Source of the DNA: Agriotes lineatus
Lineage: Eukaryota > Arthropoda > Insecta > Coleoptera > Elateridae
Direction: 5' to 3'
Assembly (NCBI GenBank): GCA_940337035.1
Contig: OW679195.1
Location: 171,712,015-171,776,014 of the forward strand
DNA length: 64,000 bases
Position 1 is the first letter of the stretch, and every line of letters starts with the position of its first letter. Below, piece by piece: positions 55,872-64,000 of this stretch. The translations under genes and the position numbers were made by a program. The notes under the pieces were generated by a model that was not told the DNA's origin, searched no databases, and was given only the letters and a program-made list of their open reading frames with translations.

Positions 55872-58800
55872 GATATGATTATTATGTATGTAGCTGCTGA
55901 AGAAAACGCTGCACGTGCAAGACGTATGTACTCAGAAAGATTTCCAGATCGTCAAACGCCTTCCGAAAATACTTTTCTTCGAGTAGTTCAATGAGGAAGA
56001 GAGACTGGAAATTTACAACCTAAGAAAGATCATGGTGGTGGCAGCCCAAATTAACATAAGATGAACGTGGAGGAAGAACTTTTAGAAATGATTGATGCTG
56101 CTCCAACTACAAGTACACCCCAATTTCCCACCAAGTTGGAGTTTCTCCATCCTTTGTTTGGCGCACATTGAGCAGCAATTGTTTGTACCCCTATCATCTG
56201 CAAAAGGTGCAAGGACTGACTCCTACAGATTATACGCTGCTGCAGCAGTTTTGTGAATGGCTGCAAAATCGCACTAAAGAATGGTGTTCTCAACTTCCAT
56301 AATTCTCACATAAAGGCTGATCAAAATCTGCACGCGATTCGCCAGAGTAGCTTTCAGCAGCATTTCAGTTTGAATCTGTGGGCTGGTATTTTGAACAACA
56401 CCTTAATAGGGCGTTACGAATTGCCAGCATGGTTTAATAGGCCAGTCAAATTAGATATTTACGTGACAAAAATACTACCTGAAAAGTGAGCATGTAGTTT
56501 TATAGAACAAATCACGTAGAATTGAATGAACTAAAAAGTAACAGCTGAATCAGTGGAGAAGTGATTTAAAATTGCGGTCAAAGTAATGAAAAAAAGGTTT
56601 TTTGCATATAAAAGAGCAAAAACGCGATGATTTTTTTCAAAAAAAAAGAGGTTTATGTAGTTTAAAAAAACAAATAAATTAAGCTGTCGATGGTCAAAAT
56701 CGATTAATTAGAAAAAAAGTTATTGCTAAAAAACCGCTAAAAATGACCGATTTTTCAATTGTTCTTAACTTTTTTAAAAAAACCTATATAACGTTGAAAT
56801 TTTCAGAAAGCATAGTACTCGGTGAGCAGAAAACGCACGATTTTAAAATTTGCAAAAATGTTGATTACTTTTTGCATAAATCATTTTTTTCTAAAAAAAT
56901 ACGTTTTCGCAGAAATTGATTTACTCAGCTTGCAGAAGTCGTACAGCAATCAGCACAGGCTTATTTTGTTCCTTAAGAGTTATAATACCACACACAATAT
57001 GAGCGCAAATTTTTTTGTACTTGCAAATATGTGCAAATTTAATTTGAAGAGTATTCTTTTTTTAGGCGCACAAAATGTTGAATATTTTTGTCAATTTTAA
57101 TTGTACCGAAATTACATAAGCACCATTCGATAGGTGTCAACTTTCTACGAATTTAAATGCGCACTTGTTTATTTTAACAACAAAGTACACATAAACTTCA
57201 GATTAGTGGTCTTTATAAGACTGGCTGTTAGTGTAATTATATATCACAGTCCCAGTGTGTCAAAGAATACTTGGTTGATATTTTGTCAATATATGTCTGG
57301 ATGGGCAATAAACTGCAGTAATAGTTATCTCATATGCAAGGGTTTGTACTTTGATAGATGTTTATATTATGTAACAATTACTTGTAAATAATTTGTTTAA
57401 ATATATCTTATAATTCTATTTTTAATAAAAATATTTTTCACGTTTAATGACAGTTTAGAAATGAAATAATTAGTTGCTATAATTATTCTTCTAATTAATA
57501 TTATTATTCTTATAATAATTATTAGAATCATTATAAACATTTAAAAAAGGAAGGATATTCTGAGTACATTGTGCAGGGCGAGTAATCGTCCAGTGGAGCG
57601 GCCTACTACGAGTTTCTCCCCACAACGAACGCTACTCGCCACGGCACCGCTCTGAACGGAACATACATTTTGCGACGCTTAATGTAAACCGGTTCGCAAT
57701 AAATAATACACGGTCAATAATTGCGAAATAATTTTTATATTACACTAGAAGTCTTCAACTACAGTGTGTGCAAATTTCAGCCGCTAATATTAATAATTGA
57801 ATGTGCAGCAATTTAAAACAAAAAAAAATCTCGGCTTCCATGGGTCGTACCTTAATCTTTTTTTAATTACGTAGAAAATTGGCAGCTATCAAATGGTGCT
57901 TATGTAATTTCGGTACAATTAAAATTGACAAAAATATTCAACATTTTGTGCTCGTAAAAAAAAAGATCACTCTTCACAATAAATTTGCACATATTTTCAA
58001 GCGCAAAAAAATTTGCGCTCATATTGTGTGTGGTAGTATAACTCTTAAGGAACAAAATAAGTCTATGCTAATTGCTATACGACTTCTACAAGCTGAGTAA
58101 ATCAATTTCTGCGAAAACGTATTTTTTTATAAAAAAATGATTTATGCAAAAAGTAATCAACATTTTTGCAAATTTTAAAATCATGCGTTTTCTTCTCACC
58201 GAGTACTATGCTTTTTGAAAATTTCAACGTTATATAGGTTTTTTTTAAAAGTTAAGAACAATTGAAGAATCGGTCATTTTTAGCGGTTTTTTAGCGATAA
58301 ATTTTTTTCTAATTAATCGATTTTGACCATCGACAGCTTAATTTATTTGTTTTTTTTAACTACATGAGTCTATTTTTCTTGGAAAAAATTTATCGCGTTT
58401 TTGCTTTTTTATATGCAAAAAACCGTTTTTTTATTACTGTGACCGCAATTTTGAATCACTTCTCCACTGATTCAGCTGTTACTTTTTAGTTCATTCAATT
58501 CTACGTGATTTGTTCTATAAAACTACATGCTCACTTTTCAGGTAGTATTTTTGTCAAAAAAACGAGGTATTTTCGACAATTTGACTGGCCTATAATGGCC
58601 ATTCCTATTTGCAGTTTTTACAAGAAGTTCTGCCAGAGCGGCAGATGTTTCTGTGAATGTGCGCCGTACCATGTGGTTTATTCATGATGGCTGTCCACAT
58701 TTTAGCCATGCTATACGCGATTCCCTCGACACCGTCTTTCTGCAAAGATGGATTGGTCAGGGTGAATTCATTTCATTGTCCCCACGCAGCCAGATCTCAA

Positions 58801-59002
58801 CCCAGTGGACTTTTTTTTATGGAGTTTTATGAAAGGATTGATATATACCACCAAAGTTGATACAATCGACGAATTGCGCCGTCGTATCAACACTGCAACA
58901 GAGCAGTTATGCCAACAATTTGTAAGAGCATCGAAAAACTGGATTCGTCGAGCGCAAACGTGCGTTGAAATGCAAGATCAGCATTTCGAACACCTAATGT
59001 AA
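55872..59002 (+). pseudogene. IS630/mariner-type transposase gene, split by a palindrome
   Basis: The 5' part (55880-56490) encodes a helix-turn-helix N-terminus (AAEENAARARRMYSERFPDR, then FLRVVQ) and after gaps FHNSHIKADQNLHAIRQSSF and LNLWAGILNNTLIGRYELP. The 3' part (58600-59002) encodes VNVRRTMWFIHDGCPHFSHA, with a catalytic-type Asp, then LNPVDFFLW in pieces, LRRRINTATEQ and CVEMQDQHFEHLM, then stop. The block with the first catalytic Asp (TDE-like) before FHNSH is deleted. About 2.1 kb of palindrome separates the halves. Inactive. Confidence 0.8.
56440..58597. repeat. 2.2-kb palindrome with ~700-bp arms
   Basis: The left arm (about 56440-57145) and right arm (about 57870-58597) are inverse to one another: GGCCAGTCAAATT/AATTTGACTGGCC outermost, then GTGAGCATGTAGTTTTATAG, ACGCGATGATTTTTTTC, CAATATGAGCGCAAATTTTT and CGATAGGTGTCAA near the centre. 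The ~720-bp spacer holds a GC-richer piece at about 57570-57700. No ORF is conserved between the arms. The outermost arm sequence is itself transposase-derived. Confidence 0.8.
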
Positions 59003-59143
59003 ATGTTTTTGCTATGGCGAATTGTTTGTAGCTTATTTAATAATAAAATTATAATTTATAAAATAACATTTTCTTTATTTAAAAAGGTATCTTATTTGTA
59101 CTGTGTAATTTCAATAGCAATATAACGAGGGCGAGACATATAT

Positions 59144-59213
59144 AGTGCCTTCAGAAATGATCGAACGTTTTTGAGTGGTCATTCAAAAACGTTCGATCAT
59201 TTCTGAAGGCACT
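59144..59213. repeat. Perfect 70-bp hairpin MITE
   Basis: Two 31-bp arms (AGTGCCTTCAGAAATGATCG... and its exact inverse) around an 8-base loop GTGGTCAT. TA lies just outside at the left (the T of TAGTGCC) and TTTA at the right. The end word resembles Tc1/mariner-type termini. Confidence 0.85.
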
Positions 59214-59214
59214 T

Positions 59215-61508
59215 TATGTATGTATGTATGTCCAGCACTTCAGGTCTGAAGGCCTATGGCTTGAATTGTTTCCTTCTTTTTTTTCTGTTATTAGCACATA
59301 CTTCGCAGTCCCTGACATCCAGTGCTCCCAAGTCTTCCTGAACGTCTTTCCACCACGTTCTGGGTCTTCCTCTCCCGTTCTTACCTGCTAACTGCTGATG
59401 GAACATAAGCTTTGTCAACTGATCCTCGCTTTACTATATGACCCAACCACTTCAATCTACTACGTTTGGCAAGGTTCACTATACTTGGTTTTTTGTATAT
59501 TTCCATCAGTTCTGCATTGTATCTTCATCTCCATGCACCTCCATCCTTGACTCCTCCAAATACACCTCTCAGTACTTTTCACTCCCACCACTTCTAGCTT
59601 GCTTTGGTTTTCCTGTGTTAAAACCTACAACTCGCTACCGGCCTTATTACCGATTTATATAAACTTAACTTAACCGTATGCGACACGTTCTTTGACCTTA
59701 ATAACTTCTTATAGCTTCCCATACACTTTGACCCGGCTATTATGCGTTTCTCTGTCACGTCGTTATAACTACCATCACTTGGTATTTCCATTCCAATGTA
59801 CCTTACACTTTTTTCTCTTTGAAACTCTAATTCTTCTTTGATCTTCTACTTTCTATCTTCAACACTTCTGCCGTACTTCCTCGTTTGCTGCCCAATATTA
59901 TAAACCCGGTTTTCCATTCGTTGATCTCTAAGCTTGCCTCTTCTGCACTTCTTTCAAAGCTTATGAATAGCTCTTTTACCTTCTCTCTTGTTTTGGCTAG
60001 CAGAACCAGGTCGTCTGCGTAGGCAATGTACTGGTGGGAGTTTCGTAATACATTGTATCACATTTTGATTTTGCTTTTTCTTAGTATGAACTCCAGGACT
60101 ACATTAAACAGATTCGTCAATAAAGGGTCGCCCCGTTTTAGGCTTCTGTTGCTGATAAAACAATTTGACAGTTGTTCATTGCATCTCACCTTATTGGTGG
60201 TCTTCTGCAGGGTCATTCTGATAAGGGATATTAACTCATTCAGGAAACCTAGATCAGCTAAAGTCTTTTTGAAGTCGATGAACAGGCCATAGATGTGCTT
60301 TCCTTTCTTTTCGGTTTTTTCTTGTATCTGCTTCATTATGAATACTTGTTCAATGATTGATTTGCCCTTCCTAAAGCCCGCCTGGTACTGCCCTATTTTT
60401 TCTTCTGCACATTCGTCCAACCTAAATTTTATCACGATGGCTAACACCTTGTATGCAGCACAGAGTAGGGATATCAGCATGTAATTCTCTGCCAACTGTT
60501 CATTACCTTTTTTGTGAATCGGGGTTATAATTGCCGTTGCCCATTCTTCTGGCAACTGCTTTTCTTGCCATATCTGCATTGTTAGGTCATATACCTTGTT
60601 AAGGTTCCGTTCTCCCCCATACTTAAAGAGTTCTATTGGTAGTTCATCTGCTCCTGGGCTTCTGTTTTGTATCTTGGTGATGATGTTTTTGACTTCCTCC
60701 ACCACCGGTGTCCTTAGTTTGTTGTTATTTGTGCTTCCCCCTGCTTCTGCTCTAGTAGTCTTTTAAAATGTAGGTCCCATATGTTCTGTATCTCTTCTCT
60801 TTCTATAATTAGTTCTTCCTTCTCATTCTTGTAGAACATTGGTCTGTTTTTACCTCTTGCTTTGCTTTCTGTAGAACTCTCTTATTTGCTTTCTTTGATG
60901 GGTATCTTTTAGATTTACGGTTTTTTGTTGCATGGCTTTCCTCTTCTTACCCCGGCACTTTGTGTTTATTCTTCTGCAGGCTTTCTTGTATTTCCCTTGT
61001 GCTTCAGCCGTGTTTTCTTTCGCTCGTTTACCACCTAGAACCACTTTGTGGTTATAACAGGCCACTGGCCTACAATAAGAGGAAGAAGAAGAAGTTTACC
61101 ACTTCCTTACAGCCTTCCCAGACCCTGGGCCCCTTGTCTGACTGTATATTTAATTGCTTCCCACATTCCGTTGACTGTGTCCTGTTGATTGTTTGTTATG
61201 CTTTGTTCTGTATCTTTTAAATATTTGTTTTGCGTTTCCTCAGTTTGTAGTGCCTAGATATTCCATCTAATTCTTTTCCTTCCTTTTTTCCTGCTAGTTT
61301 CGGGACTTCTTGCCTTAATCTAAATCTGACTAGAAAGTGATCGGAGCTGATGTTCGCTCCTCTGTATGTTCTTGCATCTTCTATAATGTTTGAGTCTTTC
61401 CTCGCAATCAATACATGATCAATTTGATTGTATGTGCGACCGTCTGGACTTTTCCATGTGATTTTATGTATATCCTTATGCTTAAGCTGAGGAAACCACG
61501 GAAACAAA
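59215..61508 (-). pseudogene. Non-LTR retrotransposon, 5' end inverted
   Basis: Minus strand, 5' to 3': endonuclease C-terminus (61507-61217: HKITWKSPDGRTYNQIDHVL, GANISSDHFLV with SDH kept), basic linker, RT (60705-60058: NRSPGADELPIELFKYGG, GFRKGKSIIEQVF, FIDFKK), active site IAYADDLVLLA at about 60030-59998 (YADD intact), and the post-RT block LKWLGHIVKRGSVDKAY near 59470. It ends with an (ATAC)n tail at 59230-59215. Frames are broken. The missing part of the endonuclease lies in opposite orientation at 61512-61722. Confidence 0.85.
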
Positions 61509-61511
61509 AAA

Positions 61512-61722
61512 AAAAAGCGGATTGTATGAACAGTTAGAAGAAGTGTATAACTCTATCCCCAGCTTCAATATCAAAATACTGATAGGCGATATGAACGCCA
61601 AAGTAGGGAGAGAAAGAAGATACGAGTACATAGCTAGAAAGGAGAGCCTGCATGAAAAATCAAATAAAAATGGGCAGATACTGATTGACTGCGCGGCAAG
61701 AACAAGACATACTTACCGATAA
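61512..61722 (+). pseudogene. Inverted 5' segment of the same LINE
   Basis: The plus frame reads YEQLEEVYNSIPSFNIKILI, then GDMNAKVGRE and NKNGQILIDCAA. In such endonucleases this lies immediately before the HKxTWxSPDGxTxNQIDH block, which is found on the minus strand next door. The junction has a run of 12 A at about 61507-61518. Confidence 0.8.
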
Positions 61723-61829
61723 TTTTGCACACGCCAAGGGTCGATTGCTGGTTGCAATGAAAGCTATTCTGAGGGCAGTTTTCTAAGGGCACCTAGCACG
61801 GTAACTCTTGGCAAGGCGCAAAATTATAT
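61715..61829. repeat. Small inverted repeat element
   Basis: GATAATTTTGCACACGCCAAGG at about 61719 pairs with CTCTTGGCAAGGCGCAAAATTA ending near 61829. Imperfect arms of about 20 bases. Confidence 0.5.
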
Positions 61830-62101
61830 GTAAGGATGCTGCCGGCGTTTATATTTTAAAGATTATTACACAAAACCCATATACGAATTACGATTTAAAA
61901 TATATCTAATAATGCCAAAAAAACTCAAATTGCTTGTTTTTTGCATTTCAATTTCTAATTATGACACCATCTACGGGGTCAATAATCAGCACTAGGGCGC
62001 TTATCAGGTAACCAGTTCGAGTTTAGTCAATTTTAAAAAAATGCATGGTTCTCATTGGATAATATCAGTCAGGTGACAGTTGTGTGTAATAATTAACAGT
62101 A
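61830..62101. other. No gene recognised
   Basis: AT-rich spacer. Confidence 0.3.
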
Positions 62102-62231
62102 ATTACATAAGTGGTGATAATTTTTTGATAATTTTAACTAGATCCACGAGAGGGATTTCTTAATAGCAACAAAGATGAGTGCTAATCTAGTTAAAATTAT
62201 TAAAAAAAATTATTACCACGAATGTAATTCG
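62102..62231. repeat. Hairpin (about 40-base arms)
   Basis: AATTACATAAGTGGTGATAATT, then TTTTAACTAGA pair with their approximate inverse ending AATGTAATT near 62231; the loop holds TCCACGAGAGGGATTTC. Confidence 0.65.
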
Positions 62232-62237
62232 GCGTGA

Positions 62238-62491
62238 TTATTTTTTAAACAGTCCAAGTTGTAGATAGGGTTTGATGCAGCTTTCAGATAAGTGTCCTGT
62301 TATTTTTAACAACTGCTGCTCACCTACTCCACTTTTAGCTAGTTGTGTTACAGCACAAGAACGATTTGAATGGTTTGTGAAAAAATAGTCGCTGTAATTA
62401 GCTACTAGCAAATAGTGTAATTTTGATGCTATTGGTCGATTTGAAATTTTTTCTCATTACTATTGGCTGATAGGACTGTTTAAAAAATAAT
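62238..62491. mobile_element. MITE-like element with 20-bp TIRs
   Basis: GATTATTTTTTAAACAGTCC at 62238 and its exact inverse ending at 62491; about 254 bp, no ORF. No target duplication is clear. Confidence 0.55.
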
Positions 62492-62516
62492 CAGAAGTAA
62501 TAGAAAAAATAAAAAA

Positions 62517-64000
62517 GTGAATGTAGATATCGCCCTATTGTCAGAAAAGAAGAAAAAAGGGCAGGGTACGGAAGAATTAGATGGCTATCTACATTTCTGG
62601 TCAGGAGTCCAAAAATCTGAAAGGGCGAGAGCAGGTGTGTCTATCCTTGTAAAATGTCAACTAAAGAAGTGCATTAAAAACTTTAAGTGCATTTCAGAAA
62701 GAATAATAACAATGACCGTATCACTATATGGATATGAAACAGTAATAGTAGGAGTTTACATGCATACCGATGATTCAAGCCTATCTTGTAAAGAAGAATT
62801 TTATCAAAACCTTTCAGAAGTACTGGATAATTTAAAAGGACATAGCGAGTTAATAATAGCAGGTGATTTGAATGCAAGAGTAGGGTCAAGAGTTGGCGAT
62901 GAAGTAGTTGGAAGGTATGGCGAAATAAATACTAATGACTCCGGAGAAAGACTAATTGAACTGTGTAAAGAATATCAACTGAGAATAACGAATACCCAAT
63001 TTTCCCACAAAAATGTGCATACCTATACATGGGAAAGGCCATCATTACAACAAAAATCTGTAATAGATTATGTAATAATGAAACAAAAGACAAAAATAAA
63101 ACCACAAGATTGCAGAGTTAAACGAGGAGCCAAAATATTATTCCCATATAGAAATCAAATAAATAAAATGATAAATGAAAAACAAAGATGCTTGAGTGCT
63201 ACGGAAAAAAAATACAACTTATATTTGCTACAACAACTTAGCATCAGTAAATTTTATGAGACGAGAGTTAAGGATAAACTTAATATGAGACCGATATGTG
63301 AAGATATAGACAGCAAGTATGATAATATAAAAGAAGCAATACACGCAGCAGCATCTGAAGCACTTGGAGAATATGAGGGTAAGAAGAAAAGCAGCAGCCT
63401 TTATGGCTCAACGAAGAAATAGAGGAATTAATTAAGGAAAAAACAAATTATATCACAAATGGCTCGCAAACAAAACAAACGAGAGAAGAGCAGAATATAA
63501 AGAAAAGATACGACAACTATGAAGGAAAATAATTTTTGAGAAAAATCTGTTTTGGGATCAAAAGTGTCAACAGATAGAAAACTTAATAGGTAGTGCTCAA
63601 TCAACCGAAACCTGGAGATGTATCAGACAACTAAAAACCAATGTCACCAACAAATTTGACATTATTGGCTTAAACGAGTGGCATGATCATTATAAAGAGC
63701 TGCTAACAGAAAATCGACCGGAGTTTCTGGAAGACCGAGTATCTACAGCCGTTGCTAACCAGGAAGACGTGAGAGTAGCCATAACACAGCAAGATGTCAA
63801 GCGCAGTTTAAGTCAGATGAAAAGCGGGCGATCGCCTGGCCCGGGTAATATAGCGATAGAGCTTATTAAACACGGAGGAATAAGTTTAACTGACCGAATC
63901 GCTTACCTAATGAATAAATACTTACTTAATCCATCCTCATCTACCTTACGGTGTAGAGGTCTAATGAATAAATGTTGTGAACAAAAGCGAGTTCCAATGG
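62517..64000 (+). pseudogene. Non-LTR retrotransposon: endonuclease and start of RT, runs off the window
   Basis: The open frame to 63422 (from about codon VDIALLSE) encodes most of an apurinic-type endonuclease: ALLSEKKKKGQG (Glu kept), VYMHTDDSS, IIAGDLNARVGS (Asp/Asn kept), ITNTQF, TYTWERPSLQQKSVIDYVIM and RVKRGAK. After that the usual SDH block is lost. A linker (AASEALGEYEGKK) follows, then in other frames the start of RT (VKRSLSQMKSGRSPGPGNIA and IELIKHGG) at about 63795-63875. It is interrupted by a 41-bp retroposed piece at 63920. RTE-like in organisation. Confidence 0.8.
63920..63960 (-). mobile_element. 41-bp retroposed piece with 13-bp target duplication
   Basis: CTAATGAATAAAT occurs at 63907-63919 and 63961-63973. 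The insert on the minus strand reads ACCTCTACACCGTAAGGTAG, then ATGAGGATGGATTAAGTAAGT, the same end family as 16480-16765 and 43938-44000. Removing it and one duplication leaves LINE sequence in frame. Confidence 0.85.

Overview
This window looks like an AT-rich, repeat-laden stretch of an insect nuclear genome. The evidence is spliceosomal exon boundaries, Ty3/gypsy errantivirus-like retroelements with envelope genes, many decayed non-LTR retrotransposons, Tc1/mariner-type transposases and a large number of short palindromic elements. A beetle or similar insect would fit, but I cannot name the species.

Host genes are seen only at two places. At 2-475 (+) are the last two exons of an unrecognised gene with a coiled-coil C-terminus. 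At 50110-51046 (-) is the terminal exon of a second unrecognised gene coding for a basic, low-complexity protein. They converge, so the roughly 49.6 kb between their stop codons is one intergenic interval made almost entirely of transposable elements. A possible small ORF at 44493-44669 (-) is uncertain.

Layout: 0.8-5.5 kb holds palindromic repeats and MITE-like elements. 6-17 kb holds decayed LINE pieces, a Helitron-like element, a TA-flanked TIR element (8857-10300) enclosing a small spliced open frame, and a mariner relic. 17.3-23.3 kb holds a 933-bp foldback, a tRNA-like SINE, MITEs and a transposase N-terminus. 23.3-36.1 kb is an errantivirus-like element on the minus strand (gag, PR, RT, RNase H, IN, env), into which a second LTR element (26437-32239, +) has inserted with a 4-bp GGGC target duplication. 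The inner element kept gag, protease and env but lost RT, RNase H and most of IN. 36.7-43.3 kb is very rich in inverted repeats, including a 614-bp palindrome and a set of hairpin modules. 44.3-49.9 kb is a LINE (endonuclease, RT, C-terminal zinc finger) flanked by two inverted halves of a palindromic element. 51.5-55.4 kb is a GC-rich, deleted Ty3/gypsy-type element. 55.9-59.0 kb is an IS630/mariner-type transposase pseudogene split by a 2.2-kb palindrome. 59.2-61.7 kb is a LINE with a 5' inversion. 62.5-64.0 kb is another LINE, running off the end of the window.

All the mobile elements appear defective through frameshifts, stops, deletions or lost catalytic residues. I found no CRISPR, operon-like or defence locus. 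The least explained structures are (i) hairpin modules that share the same 10-bp and 13-bp flanks but have unrelated stems, (ii) a palindromic family with a conserved core and changing outer arms, and (iii) very short retroposed pieces with clear target duplications. Coordinates of repeat borders were found by eye and may be off by several bases.
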